A DNA stretch of 64,000 bases from Perognathus longimembris pacificus (taxonomy: Eukaryota; Chordata; Mammalia; Rodentia; Heteromyidae): the NCBI RefSeq assembly GCF_023159225.1, contig NC_063176.1, forward strand, positions 5,778,963 to 5,842,962. Reading direction: 5' to 3'. A program made the translations under genes and the position numbers. The notes beneath the pieces were generated by a model. It searched no databases and was not told the origin of the DNA. It saw only the letters and a program-made list of their open reading frames with translations. Within the stretch, counting starts at the first letter, position 1. Each line of letters opens with the position of its first letter. This document shows, one piece after another, positions 12,262-24,187 of the stretch.

Positions 12262-12475
12262 TTTATTTGTTTTGTTTTTGTTGCCACTCCTGGGGCTTGG
12301 ACTCAGGGCCTGACCACTGTCCCTGGCTTCTTTTTGCTCAAGGCTAGCACTCTACCTCTTGAGCCACAGTGCCACTTCTGGCTTTTTTCTATATATAGGT
12401 GGTTCTGAGGAATCAAACCCAGGGCTTCATATATACGAGGCGAGCACTTTACCACTAGGCCGTATTCCTAGCCCC
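12262..12475 (-). mobile_element. dimeric ID-like SINE, antisense, with target duplication
   Basis: Plus strand: T-rich tail, ctggggcttggactcagggc, ctcttgagccacagtgccac, then ccactaggccgtattcctag (complement of the A-box head). Perfect 15-bp target duplication aaagtgaatccttta at 12,247-12,261 and 12,476-12,490. Confidence 0.95.
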
Positions 12476-12548
12476 AAAGTGAATCCTTTAACTTCACTAG
12501 TTACTATGAAAATCAGGAATTACATGTTTATATAGGAGCCTGACCGGT

Positions 12549-12562
12549 GGGGGGGGGGGGGG
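12549..12562. repeat. poly(G) run, 14 nt
   Basis: Uninterrupted run of G in otherwise AT-rich DNA. Length may be unreliable because homopolymers are error-prone. Confidence 0.9.
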
Positions 12563-12604
12563 CGGTTATGTCAGCCCAGACAGAAAAGCTTGACATACCC
12601 CTTC

Positions 12605-12930
12605 TTTATCTAAAGCTGGGTGCGTGCAACTTGCCTATCATTCCAAGCTAGGTCAAGATTAAAAAGGAACTAAATCCCAGGCCAGCCTGGGCAAAAAGGT
12701 GCACAGTATTCTATCTCAATAAATGAAACTGGGCTTTGTAGCACAAGATTGTCACCTAAACTACAATAAAGTGTAAAAGGTGAGCCTAGGCAAAGGTGAA
12801 AAGCTGTCTTAGATTAAGTGTTTCAAGGAAGACCTGAAGACTATGATTTAGCAATACAGAAGCTGCCTAGAAATTGGAAGACTCTGAATTCAAACCTCCA
12901 GTACTACAAATAAAGAAAGAATAAAAGAAA
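12605..12930 (+). mobile_element. older composite SINE-like element
   Basis: A 7SL/B1-like stretch (caggccagcctgggcaaaaa, then tctatctcaataaatgaaa) is followed by a tRNA-like stretch (agaagctgcctagaaattgg; a B-box-like attcaaacctccagtac) and an A-rich tail. The order suggests an old B1-plus-tRNA composite; the family cannot be fixed by eye. Confidence 0.5.
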
Positions 12931-14765
12931 AGAAATGAAAGAAGTAGGCAGGAGTATCATTCAGAGGCATAAACAATTGAACAGAAAAGATTGATGCTAA
13001 TTTTGAAGATGGAAAAGGAAGGAACATGAGCTAAGAAATGCAACTTCTAGACGGGAGGGAAAAGAAATGTCTCAGTCCCACCATGGGGAACAACTGAATG
13101 AGCAGATTCTCCTTCAGAAACCCCAGAAAGAAACTAGCTTTGATTTTAAGCCCCAAAGAGCTATGTCAGACCTGTGATCAACAGACTAGACTATTAGGTA
13201 ATAAACCTGTGTCGTTTATGTTGTTATTATATTATGGTAACAATTAAAAAATGACTATGAAAGTCCTTAAACATGAGAAAAAAAGAACCCCCAGAATTGC
13301 TAGACATTTATGAGCTAGTAAGTATTAATTCTTATACTCTTCCTAGTCAATTCCCAGGCCATACTCTTGGGAGGGCAGTCATTATTTTCTTCGTTTCCCT
13401 TAACTAATCAAAATCCTTGGTCTGGTCTTGTTGGTTTATTTACTTCCTTGTTTGGTTTTGGAAATGAAAAATGGCTTTTCTGCAGCCTGTCTTTAGAATT
13501 ATGAGAAGGGAAATTTGCCTTATTAGCTTCGGAAGTCTGATAAAAAAAAATAGCTCTTACAAGGCAAAGTACTTTTGCCACTAGGCCATATTCCCAGCCT
13601 ACAGTGATACAAACCTAAGGAAAAATTCATTTGTTATTCTCTATCCCATCAGAAACTACTGGTTTTTGTTGCTGTTGTTGTTGTTTGCACACAGTGGCAC
13701 TCTCAGGCTTTTTGAGGTTTCATGCTTGTATTGGATTTCTAAGCTTCTGATCATAGTTCGGTCATATTACTTTTTAAAAATTACTGTTTGCCATAGGCTA
13801 AGAAATGCAGGCTAAATACTTTAATATGTTATTTATCATACATACCAGCAATATATGGTGGGCATGGTTATAATCTTTTCTTCATGAGGAAAAATGATCA
13901 TAAGAAGTTTTCACTGGAGGCTATTGTTGGCAAATGGAGTGAATGGTGTCACAAAAGCCAGGCAATGCCATTCCTGATAAGTTAGCTTTCACTTTGTTTC
14001 ATTTATTTATTTTTGTTTGGTTTTTGAGACTGCTTGTGTCGTCAGGTGCTATAACTTTCCATGCTTTCTATTTGCTACACTAAAATGTCTCAGCTTTGTG
14101 AGGAAAGTGGAATCTTGTCTTGTTTGTTGATTTATTTCCAAGTCACAGAAACATGTAAGAAATAAGAAATGGTTGTTGAGTGAATACATGAACAAAATGG
14201 GAGTAAATATAACTGTCAGATTTAGTTTAATGTTTCTAGTATTGCTTAAGGTTCTAACACTTTGATCTATATATTAAAAATGGGGTGAAATGTGCAATAT
14301 CTTGAATAAAATGGACGCTGTGTAAACAGTCTTGGGTACATTGGCATTTGTAATGCGCTGTCAGATCCTGTGGGGCACATCTCTGAGAGGGTTCATAGAA
14401 AGGGAAAATGGATCAGAATTACAATTGTAGGGAGGTTTTGTGGCTCAAATTCAGCAAGGGCATCCCAAGTTATGTCTGCATCCTGTGGGCTGGGGTGTGC
14501 AAACAAGGCCAGTCACACTTAATTGCCAGGAAGACATCCTGAGTGTGGACTAGGTATTCTAGCCTTCCTTCTCCAATTTACTACTGTTAACTCTCTTAGA
14601 GATAGTGGAAGAGAAGAGCTTTAGCTCCCAGGAGGTTGGTAACCATTTAGGGATTTTCCAAAGTTTGGAAGAAACAAGATGGCATGCTCACACTCGCTGC
14701 TTTTAGAGATGCAGAAATAATTCCTTGAGGTGCTTAAAAGAAATGAGAATGGATTTGGTTCCAAC
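12931..14765. other. intergenic DNA with weak L2-like trace
   Basis: Largely unassigned apart from the SINE head fragment at 13,559. At about 14,110-14,200 the plus strand reads like an L2 3' end (ggttgttgagtgaatacatg). Not gene-like. Confidence 0.35.
13559..13600 (-). mobile_element. SINE 5'-head fragment, about 42 nt
   Basis: Complement of only the first ~42 nt of the dimeric SINE (plus: ttttgccactaggccatatt, cccagcc). The rest of the element is absent. No clear target duplication. Either a remnant of a deleted copy or a second tailless insert like the one at 50,567. Confidence 0.7.
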
Positions 14766-14769
14766 TATA

Positions 14770-15075
14770 TAAATTCCTTGAACAACTAACTTACTGTTTA
14801 ATAAAAATGACCACTGGGAAGATGTAACTTGAAGTGCCATGGGGATTGAGGTCAAGGGAAGGACAGATGAATGGAGAGAGGAAGGATGGGTGGATGCGGT
14901 CATAATTTTCAATGTACATTTGCGAAAATGGAACCAGGTGCAGTGATGTAATGGGTGAGGTTGGGAGTGATGGAAGCAAATGATGAAAGGACTGACATTG
15001 CTCGAGGTGCATTGTACTCACAAACTGGCACGATGGATTGAAACTCTTCTGTACCACTAAAAGATAACAAACTAT
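14770..15075 (+). mobile_element. probable old L1 3'UTR fragment
   Basis: Purine-rich stretch that ends gcattgtactcacaaactgg, then tctgtaccactaaaag. The same ending occurs at about 19,460-19,515 and 18,070-18,125, and resembles the diverged end of L1 3'UTRs in this window. No coding capacity. Confidence 0.45.
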
Positions 15076-16137
15076 CGGAGGATAGCTAAATATTTCCCCT
15101 TGAAATAAAAGGACAGATGTGAGAGAGCTAGCAACCCTCAGGGATGTCTTATTGATTGTAGAAATAAAATGGAAACAAAGAGAAAGGGAAAATGTGAAGT
15201 AGCAGCTGTCAGAACTTCAGAAGAACTTGTAGAGAGAATTCTTCAGCAGGGTGGTGGTCTTGGTATTTTCCCTTTGACCTCAGTCTAATCCATTCTTTAG
15301 GCCTCTTGCCCAAACTGCTCATAGGTGAACCCAAGGAAAATCCAGAAAGCAAAATACTCATTGATAAAGTCTGTGCTCAGCCTCCTCAAGCACAGAGAAA
15401 CAAAGAATAGTGAATTGTGGCTCTGTATAGATGACACAGAGGTAGGCACAACAAATGTTATAGTAAAAAGAGACTAAGAATACTACAAGAACAAAGAGAT
15501 ACACTGAAGTTATAGTGGGAAGAAACATTGCTCTTCTGCATATTTCTCCAGGACACAGTCTTATGTTCAACCAAGAAGTAAGTGGTAGAAATATTGAAAT
15601 TGGTTCTAAATAAGAACTTTCCTCTTATTCATTTATTCATAAAGCCAATAAGTACTGCACACTTACTTTTGTCAATACCAGTCTTGGACCTAAGGATATA
15701 GCTGAAATAAAACCAATCTATAAAAACAGGCATTTACAATATAGACAAATAGAAATGTAATTTCTTGGGAATCTAATATTTCATCATTTTTCCCTGTGGG
15801 TTGGAAGAGATGCTTAAAGACAAGGGTGGAAAGAGAAACTGTGTACTGAGAAATTTACAAAAACAGAGGCTTTGGAAATTGATTCTCAAGCCATTAGCTC
15901 CAGTACAGTACAGGTCTTTGGATTCGTTGTGAGGATTGCAAAATTACATATGCTTCATAGAAATGACAGATATGCTAAATTCTCAAGTGGGACATGGAAA
16001 GGGTGGCCTTTACTAGAGTAGAAAATTTAAAACCAAAATATTTGATGAGGATATTAATATATCCTACAGTATATAATATTAGCTCTTTTGACTCTTTTTC
16101 CATAAACATTGCCCAGAAATGTACATGCACACAAACA
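15076..16137. other. unique intergenic DNA, nothing recognised
   Basis: No supported element. Short open frames on both strands lack any domain. Confidence 0.5.
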
Positions 16138-16138
16138 T

Positions 16139-16168
16139 GTACACACACACACACTCTCACACACACAC
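16139..16168. repeat. imperfect (CA)n microsatellite
   Basis: About 15 CA units with one TCT interruption. Confidence 0.9.
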
Positions 16169-16179
16169 GGTTTATCATA

Positions 16180-16560
16180 CACTTTAATGGGAGAATAGTT
16201 TCATAACTCATATTCCCTCCTCACTATCCCAACTCCACCCATCCCCCCATCACCTCAAGTTTCCTAGTTCCATTTTCACACATGTATGTTGAATATAATG
16301 GCTTTGTCTGCACACCATTTCCTCTCTCTTTATTCTGGATCCACAATTACATGAGACTGATTAGCCTTTCTGAAATTCTCATTTTTCTAGTATTCTTTAT
16401 TCATTGATCTAACTTACTATGTTGTTCCTGTGTATCAACACAAATTCAGTCTCTGTTCTGGATATCTTATTTTTCCCTTTTTCTATTAACTGGAAGCCAT
16501 TTGTCGTTCAGAGATGCATTTACATGTTACTATAGATAACATACAGTAATTGACAGCTAT
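16180..16560 (-). mobile_element. possible old L1 3'UTR, antisense
   Basis: Pyrimidine-rich plus strand (ccatccccccatcacctcaa; tccattttcacacatgtatg) resembles the antisense old L1 3'UTR at 22,870-22,970. Similarity is weak and boundaries are guesses. Confidence 0.35.
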
Positions 16561-16639
16561 CCCTCACCACCAGCAAATGCACTGCAGATGTACATGCAGC
16601 TCGCTCCTCCTACACTGAGGTAAGAAACTCACCTGTGTG

Positions 16640-16856
16640 GGTTGGGAATGTGGCTTACTGGGAGAGTGCTTTCCTTCCGTGCATGAAGCTCTGGGTTCCA
16701 TTCCTTAGCACCACATAAACAGAAAAGTCCAGAAGTGGTGCTGTGGCTCAAGTGGTAGAGTACTGTACTAGCCTTGAGCAAAAACAAGCCAAGGACAATG
16801 CTCAGGCCCTGAGTTCAAGGCCCAAGACTGGCAAAAAAAGAAAAATACAAAAACAA
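16640..16856 (+). mobile_element. dimeric ID-like SINE with target duplication
   Basis: Head gttgggaatgtggcttactg, B-box region gggttccattccttagcacc, second unit tggctcaagtggtagagtac, tail of A-rich repeats. Target duplication of 18 bp with one mismatch: aagaaactcacctgtgtg (16,622-16,639) and aagaaacttacctgtgtg (16,857-16,874). Confidence 0.95.
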
Positions 16857-16874
16857 AAGAAACTTACCTGTGTG

Positions 16875-17436
16875 TTCATATAGCTGTCATTCTGTTCCAA
16901 CTACTCATAGTTAAATGAAGCATGTTATTGTCTGCATACCCGGTGGTTCTGAGTAATACTATTGTTAGCTCTAATCTACTAACCACACTCCTTTATAAGC
17001 ATCTAGAATATTTTTTGTGCTACTGTACTAAAATGTATGAAGTTTTCTTGGAAAGATTAAAGAATTGAGTAGGAAAGCAGAAAGAAGGCAAAGGAATGAG
17101 AGATACAAAAGGTCACATTTTAAGGTTACTAAGATGAAGGTTTAATTTGAGGTTATAGGAAGTAAAGAAGCATGTCAAAAATTCACTGAGGGAGTTTCTC
17201 AAGGGGGTAAAAGTCAATAGGTATCACTTTAGGAAAGGAACTTTGTCTTTGCTTTTCTAAGGAATTACCTTTTTCTCCCTTGAATCTACCATATTTCAGT
17301 CAACATGTTTGTATATACTTGTATACCACCCAAAATACTCCATTATGTACTTATAAGCTAATATTAGCTTCTACATATGAGGAAAAACATGCAACCTCTG
17401 GGCCTGAAATACTTCACTTAACATATATTTTCCATT
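16875..17436. other. unique intergenic DNA, nothing recognised
   Basis: No supported feature. Confidence 0.5.
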
Positions 17437-17755
17437 TTTAAAAAAATTTTTATTATCATACTGATGTACAGAGAGGTTACAGTTTCATACATTAGGCATT
17501 GGATACATTTCTTGTACTGTTTGTTACCTTGTCCCTCATTCCCCCCTCCCCCTTTCCCTTCCCCCCCATGAGTTGTTCAGTTCGCTTACACCAAACAGTT
17601 TTGTAAGTATTGCTTTTGTAGTTGTTTATCTTTTTTTACCCTGTGTCTCTTGATTTTGGTATTCCCTTTCAATACCAGTATACACGGTATACATGGTTTC
17701 CAATGTACACAGATAAGATACAGAGATAGTGTGCTTTTCCAATCTTTTTATTTCT
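17437..17755 (-). mobile_element. L1 3' end, antisense
   Basis: Plus strand has actgatgtacagagaggtta, ttaggcattggatacatttc and ttgtactgtttgtta, the complement of the 3'UTR end of the main L1 at 43,910-43,975, followed by the C-rich complement of its G-rich tract and a tatacacggtatacatgg stretch. 3'-end-only, 5'-truncated copy on the minus strand. Confidence 0.88.
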
Positions 17756-17802
17756 TTACAAATGGTAAAATACCACTCTAATAGACGAGTAAAAATTATT
17801 CA

Positions 17803-18003
17803 CTTGGGTATTGGTGGCTCAAACTTCTAATCCTAGCTACTCAGCAGGCTGAGAACTGAGGATTGCAACTCAAAGTCAGCCAGGGCAGGAAAACATGTGA
17901 GACTCTTATCTCCAATTAACCACCAGAAAATGGGAAGTGGAGCTAGGGCTCAAAGTGGCAGAGTGCTAGCCTTGAGCTAAAGAGCTCAAGCACCATACGT
18001 GAC
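17803..18003 (+). mobile_element. chimeric 7SL/B1-like + ID-like SINE
   Basis: Best plus-strand example of the chimera: attggtggctcaaacttcta, atcctagctactcagcaggc, cagccagggcaggaaaa (7SL-like), the linker ttatctccaattaaccacca, then ggcagagtgctagccttgag (ID-like). Confidence 0.92.
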
Positions 18004-18054
18004 AAAAATAAACGAATGAATAAACAACTAAAATAATGGTAATAATCAGAGTTA

Positions 18055-18150
18055 AAATTTTATAAAATGGTGATTGTACTCAGAAACTGACATGTGACCC
18101 CTTTGTGCAACTACTTAAGGATAATAAAGCCTAATTTTTTTTAAGAAATA
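18055..18150 (+). mobile_element. short L1-like 3' end
   Basis: tgtactcagaaactgacatg, then gacccctttgtgcaactac and aataaagcc, as in the 3' ends at 15,010 and 19,460. Too short for certainty. Confidence 0.4.
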
Positions 18151-18159
18151 GGAATTATC

Positions 18160-18547
18160 TACAAGATGATGCAACTTGCAAGTTAATTTGCACCCCATAC
18201 TGATAGATATAGGCCCACCATAGTATCTTCAGTATCCAATTATAATTCCTATTTTTGAATGAATGAAAATAATAGGATTTCTCTTTAATACAAAAGACAT
18301 GCTTTCTTCTCCAATAACAAGGAGAAATGAGTACTTAGTACTAGTTTAGTTTTTTTTTTAATATTTATACATAGTAAAAATGAGTAATTGATACATAAAC
18401 TAGATTCCAAATGATCCTTTAAAGCTTGGATAAATATATCAATACTATTCCTCGTCTATGCACATTAGGGGTTATCAGTAATACATTCTTGTAAATATTG
18501 TAAGGGGATTTCTATGACCCTAACACTTTGGTAAGTTGATGAAATAT
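18160..18547. other. unique intergenic DNA, nothing recognised
   Basis: No supported feature. Confidence 0.5.
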
Positions 18548-18561
18548 TAAACTGACTTTTT

Positions 18562-18759
18562 TTTTTTTTGCCAGACCTGGGGCTTGGACTCAGGGCCTGA
18601 GCACTGCCCCTGGCTTCTTTTTGCTCAAGGCTAGCACTCTGCCACTTGAGCCACAGCGCCACTTCAGGCTTTTTCTGCATATGTAGTTCTGAGGAATTGA
18701 ACTCAGGCCTTCATGTACACAAGGCAAGCACTTTACCACTAGGCCATGTTCCCAGCCCC
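18562..18759 (-). mobile_element. dimeric ID-like SINE, antisense, with target duplication
   Basis: T-rich tail, then ccagacctggggcttggact, cacttgagccacagcgccac and cactaggccatgttcccagc. Perfect 14-bp target duplication taaactgacttttt (18,548-18,561 and 18,760-18,773). Confidence 0.95.
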
Positions 18760-18849
18760 TAAACTGACTTTTTAAGACTTACATATGGTCAAATATTTGT
18801 AGAACTAAACAAATGTTCTTTTATGCTCATCTTTCCTTCTTTATTTCTA

Positions 18850-19135
18850 AACCGTACTTGGGATTGAACTCAGATGTTCTACTGGATGAATCATATCCTC
18901 CTCAACTTTTTAATTTAACAGTTTTTCAGGTGGGGTCTTGTTTTACATGAGGTCGGATTTGAAATGTGATCCTCCTACTCACACCGCTAGTGAACATTGG
19001 ATTTCAAGTGAGTTGCCACCAAGCCCATCTGGACACTTTGTAAGTTTTTCCTAGGCTGGACTCAAATGTATATCTTCTCAATCTTTGCCTTCTAGTAACT
19101 GATTATGAGTTTGCCCCACCATGCCAAGCATTGCC
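18850..19135 (-). mobile_element. possible old 7SL-like composite SINE, antisense
   Basis: Contains ttgggattgaactcagatgt, ctaggctggactcaaatgta and a ccccaccatgccaagc end, the arrangement expected from the complement of a 7SL-like SINE. Highly diverged. Confidence 0.4.
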
Positions 19136-19179
19136 TTTTGATGTAAATATTATCATAAAATTTTCAGATATGAAGTTGG

Positions 19180-19535
19180 GTGGTGTGCAAGTGTATAAAA
19201 ATGTAGTAACTGAAAAATGGTAGATTCAAGGGAGAATTCAAATAGTGTATTTCATTAGAAAGGCAAAGTCAAAGTTCAATAAAATAAACACAAGGAATCA
19301 GGTGCTTGAAAAAGGTAGAGTAGGGTTCAGGGAAAAGTGGTAAGAGGAATAAAGAGGAGAAGAAAGGGAGAATTCAATCAAGAATTAAGAAGAGAGTGAA
19401 GGAATGGGTAAGGGAGGGATGGATGAGAGTTTTGAAGGTGGTTACATGGATGAAAATGCATTGTATTCATAAACTACTTCAGTAAATGCACACGTCTTTG
19501 TACAACTAGAGAATAAAAAATAAAAAATCAGATAT
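19180..19535 (+). mobile_element. probable old L1 3'UTR fragment
   Basis: Purine-rich body (gggagaattcaatcaagaat; ggaatgggtaagggaggga) ending gcattgtattcataaactac and tgtacaactagagaataaa, with an A-rich tail. Parallel to 14,770-15,075. Confidence 0.45.
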
Positions 19536-21605
19536 GATATCCAATTTGGCAGTACAAGATAATATTATATTTACCACTGTCAGTAAGTGACAAGGATACA
19601 TGCTGATTACTTTTTTCTGAGCCACACATTTTATTTTAATGAATTTAATTTTGGTTGGAGAAAATATTTAGCTCAATACTTATTCTTTCAAACAAAGTTT
19701 GATGTAAAATAAAAGACCAAGAATAAATATTCACTAATAGATTAGTGATTTAAAAGAAAGATCTAATACTTGTACCTGTATGCATTTTATAAATCCACAC
19801 CTAGCTATTTTCAATGTGGAGCTAGTCATTCAAAATAAAGATGACAAAAATAAATCTCTAACATATGTGTTCTTCTACCACAAATGTTAACACAAATGGG
19901 CAGAAGTACTTTAGTGCACATGCTTATTATTGGTACAATGGGGAAATAAAGATTGAGATGTCTTAGTTAAAATATTGCAACTTCTCAGATGCCACTGAAG
20001 TATCAGACATCTTTTAATTTATGTGCAATTGCCTTTAATGATAATTGATAACCTGTTTTTATCGTCAATCCTTTGCAAGAAAATAAGAATTATTGTTGTT
20101 GTAAAAAGAAAATTTGTAACAGGTTATATTACATATTTTTCTCCCAGGCTTATAATATTTATGAAATCCTGTTGGCAATTTTTTTTAACTGTGTTATATT
20201 AACTGCTGGATGGTGAGCTTGAGAATTACATTGCCTTGTTTCTTTCTATCTGCAGACATCCAGTAGGTTTTCAATAAACCTTTGGCAAATACGTGCATCA
20301 TGGATATATAAATTAAGGAAAAACAATTACTATCATATTCTTTCCCTTTTGATAATGAAAATCCGAGGAAGAAAAATGGAAATAGAACTACTATGGAAGT
20401 CAGTCTTATGGCTACTCTTGAGAACTCTATTTGCATAAACCCTCCATGTTCTAAATCATCCTTAGTGGGACAGGGAGGATTTGTTAGATGTTATTTGAAG
20501 GGCTTTTCCATCTCTACGGATTTATGACTTCTTGTTGCCACTTAGCAAGGTAATATGCTGTTGAGTCCTTGTCGATGAGCATGCTGGTGAGCATTTATCT
20601 AAATAACCCCATATTGGGGGGATGTGATAGGTTTCTGCAGTAGCATGTGAAATGTTCCTTACAAACCATGTGTATGCAGTAAATTGTGGTGAGTGAAAGA
20701 CTGAGATCATGATGAGGAAACCGGTGTAGGTGGATGCGTTTGATACATGCGACCAGAAGGCCAAAAAACCCGGCGTGTATGGAACGTTGTCTCACTTTTA
20801 ATTTTTTGTTAGGTTTTATGATTCTCATTCTACTTTCAAGGGAATTGAGATTATGAGAGTCCGATAATTGCTCAGAGCACCACAGCTAGTAGCTATGACA
20901 GCAGCGTAATATAGTGGTACTTCCTTGGTAGGGTTGGATGATAACACTTACTAACACCAGTGTGATTTCAGTCACTGCCAGTCCCAGCAAGAATCATAAA
21001 AATGCATTCTCCTGGTCTTGCAGGTTATACCAGTCAGCCATCCTTGACTCCTACCTCTGTTTTGAATAATTGAATATTAGAATTGCTTTATCAAGACTCA
21101 TATCTATTAATAATTCTAAGAGAAGAGTCATGCTTTATAACCCTCACAATGAAGAAAACAGCCTATCTTGGGGGGTTGCTGGCTGTGACTAAATTACCAC
21201 TGTTCTTCAGAGATGAGAGCTTCTCAAACTAAACAATTCACTCATGTTTACTTTGTAATCTGATTTTGAAAGAACATCTGTTCATATCTTTTTTAAAGAA
21301 GGAAATGTTGGCATTCTGAGAAAACTAATGAGGAACCACAGTCTTCTCTGCTTTGCTGCTCTTTTGTGTTTGTACACTTAATCCTTCTCATTATTTTGAG
21401 CATTTGTAGTACCTATAGATTCCACTTTTTACATAAGCTCATTCATATGATCGCTTCGTATTCTTCTGATTGCCCCATGAGGAAGGTGTTCCAATACAAA
21501 GAAAATTCACTTCTATGTATCATTTATTTGTATGTTGAGACAATGCCATAAATTAAATTTCTTTAGTTAACAAGCTGTAGTACAAGAGTCTTTAAGAGTT
21601 CTATC
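19536..21605. other. intergenic DNA with L2/MIR-like traces and a CpG-richer pocket
   Basis: About 20,215-20,300 resembles an L2 3' end (ccagtaggttttcaataaac). About 20,815-20,920 resembles the 3' part of MIR/L2 (tgctcagagcaccacagcta). Between them (20,516-20,785) CpG is denser than its surroundings. No gene-like frame has family support. Confidence 0.4.
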
Positions 21606-21609
21606 CCTT

Positions 21610-22768
21610 CAGGCAACAACAAATGCTGGAAGGGATGTGGAGAAAGAGGAACCCTACTGCACTGCTGGTGGGATTGTAAACTAGTACAACCACTCTGGAG
21701 AACAGTGTGGAGGTTCCTCAGAAAACTCAGCATAGACATACCCTATGACCCAGCCATACCACTCCTAGGCATCTGTTCTGATCAACAGGATCCAGGATAT
21801 GACAAGGACACCTGCATGTTTGTCGCTGCACTGTTCACAATAGCCAGGATGTGGAAACAACTCAGGTGCCTCACTACACATGAGTGGATCAAAAAAATGT
21901 GGTACCTGAACACAATGGAATTCTACACAGTGATTAGAAATGATAAAAATAATGGCATTCACAGGGAAATGGACAGGTCTTGAACAGATAATGTTGAGTG
22001 AGACAAGCCTGGAACATAGAGACCAATGGGGCATGAGTCTCCCTGATACATGGGTGTTAGAAATAAATATCACAGAGACATGACAAAGAAAGCAGGACCC
22101 AAGGTCATAGGGAGACCAATAAAGGTCAGTCTTGGGAGAAAGGCACCCAAAAGTAAAACATAAACATTAATTCATATGTATATAATTAATATCCAGGCTG
22201 TAAAGAACTCCAAAGATAAGGAAGCAAAAACCTTCTTCATAATTAGTCTTAGAGAATTTAAAGGACCCTGCACCCTTTACCTCACACAAGGTGTATACAC
22301 GTGCACATCTGAAAGAAGCTGGGAGGAAGGCACAGGACGAATGGAAAATGGGGGGGAAATACAGTAGAAAGGGCCCAACAGCTGCAATGGTCACCGATGA
22401 CAACAAACTAAGCAACTCAGGGGAGCAGGGAGGAAGGAAGAAATTAAGGATACAGAAGGAACAGATTACACTAAGCAAAAGAAAAGAAATGTATATCTCA
22501 CCTGATCTGGAAGGAATTGTTTTACGGTTATTAATCATCAAGGTCAGAAACCTTGTAGACTAGATTGACCATGTACATCAAGGGTAAGACTTTTTTTAAT
22601 GAAGAAAGCAAGTGGGGGTGGTTTGGGGGTTGGAGGGAGGAAAGAAGGGAGAAAAATGAGGAAGGGGGTAACAAGTATGACAAGAAATGTATATGTATTC
22701 ACTACCTTAAGTATGTAACTGTAACCCCTCTGAACAGCATCTTGACAATAAAAAAAGAGTTCCAGCCC
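21610..22768 (+). mobile_element. 5'-truncated L1: ORF2 C-terminus and 3'UTR
   Basis: Starts in the Cys-rich C-terminus of ORF2 (aatgctggaagggatgtgga), continues through a recognisable ORF2 end (frame from 21,705: [20 protein letters not shown]) and a long 3'UTR containing a G-rich tract near 22,614-22,640. Ends acccctctgaacagcatctt gacaataaaaaa. A weak 8-bp flanking repeat aagagttc may be the target duplication. The 3'UTR differs from the main L1, so this is another subfamily. Confidence 0.9.
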
Positions 22769-23349
22769 TGATGTCATACTCTCTCTGCTTCAATCGTTCC
22801 CCTTCATAACAATGTTTATTAGTTGTACAAGAGAGTTTCATTTTGACAAGTATGCATTTGCACACAATGCATTTTGATAGGATTCACCCCCCCAACACTC
22901 TTTTTTATTAGACTGTTTCAAAACCAATCACAAGCTTCATTATTCCATATTCACACATGTACCTAAAGTATTTTGATCATACTCATGTTTCATAGCCCTG
23001 TATTTTTTGTACTCCACTCTCTCCTTAGTATCTATACACTGGAATAAAATGAATCTAGATTTCTGTCTTTCCCTTTTTTTCCTTTTTGCTAATTGTTCAA
23101 ACAAAGGGACTCAGTCTTGGTGTTTTAAGCATGCATGTATGGTATTATAATCTGATTTAACCTCTGGTTACTCTACTTTTTCCATCCTCAATACCTCCTA
23201 TCATTCAATGACTTTCATTGAGGTTTTTTTTTTTCTGCCTTCATTCACAGATGAATTTATGAATGTATTTCAATATCTTTCACCTTTTTTCATTGCACTT
23301 CAAACCCTTCAAATAAGAGAAAGACATAGAAAGATGCACACACATACAA

Positions 23350-23382
23350 AGAGAAAGAGAGAGGGAAAGAGAGAGAGAGAGA
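23350..23382. repeat. GA-rich simple repeat
   Basis: Run of GAGA/GAAAGA units within the antisense L1. Confidence 0.85.
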
Positions 23383-23932
23383 CTATACTTTATGACTTCA
23401 AAGCAACATGGAACTTCTTTCATGAAAGCAGCACATGATTTACTACTTGAACAGAGTGTACCTTTCATAGCTCATCCAGCTAAGCTGTACTATTTTTATT
23501 TCAGAGTTATTTCCCTTAGGGATCTACTTAGAGAAATGCATATAATTATGTATGCATATGTATGTATATGTGAGCTCATGTATATGTTTATCTTTTTATT
23601 TCTAGTATCCATGTAGGAAAGAAAACATTTGACCTTTGTCTTTCTAGACCTGGATTATTTTAACATCATTATCTCCAAGTCCATCTATTTCCCTGCAAAT
23701 AGCATAACTTCATTCTTCTTCATGACTGAATAATATGGCATTGTGTAAATGCATCATGCTTTCATGATCTGTTCATCAATTGTAGGACATCCAGGTCCTT
23801 TCCTTGTGTGACCATTGTGAATAGTGGTACAATAGCCTTAGGCATACTGGTGCCTCTACTCTATCTTGACTTATATCCCCTCAGATAAAAGCCCAAGTGG
23901 TATTGTGGATCACATTCTAGTTCTGCTTTTAG

Positions 23933-23933
<1 letters not shown>

Positions 23934-23967
<34 letters not shown>

Positions 23968-23987
23968 GTTGTTGTTGTTGTTGTTGT
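23934..23987. repeat. (TG)n followed by (TTG)n
   Basis: About 16 TG units pass directly into about 7 TTG units, suggesting one slippage-prone tract that changed period. Confidence 0.95.
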
Positions 23988-24187
23988 CGTTTTCGAGACA
24001 ATTCCATGTTGATTCCCATAGTAGTTCTACTAGTTTACATTTCTATCTACAATGTAACAAGGATCCTTTCCCCCCTCAGTTTCAGTTACCTGTTACCATC
24101 ATAATGGTGGACTCACTAAGCCTCCCAGTGAAGCATTTGAAAATAAGAACAGTATGGCCTGTATCTCACAGGAATAACTAAATTATT

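Larger units (their letters stand above)
22800..24180 (-). mobile_element. old L1, antisense: 3'UTR and ORF2 C-terminus
   Basis: The minus strand from about 24,180 to 23,640 translates, with interruptions, to the usual L1 ORF2 end (segments like CIYTMPYYSVMKKNEVM). The A-rich 3' end is near 22,810 (plus: tttattagttgtacaagaga). A (GA)n tract (23,350-23,382) and (TG)n/(TTG)n tract (23,934-23,987) lie inside. Confidence 0.8.

Noticed and set aside
20522..20828. Possible nuclear copy of mitochondrial DNA behind the 80-codon minus-strand frames
   Set aside because: I compared the translations by memory with cytochrome b, COX and ND proteins and saw no convincing alignment in any frame.
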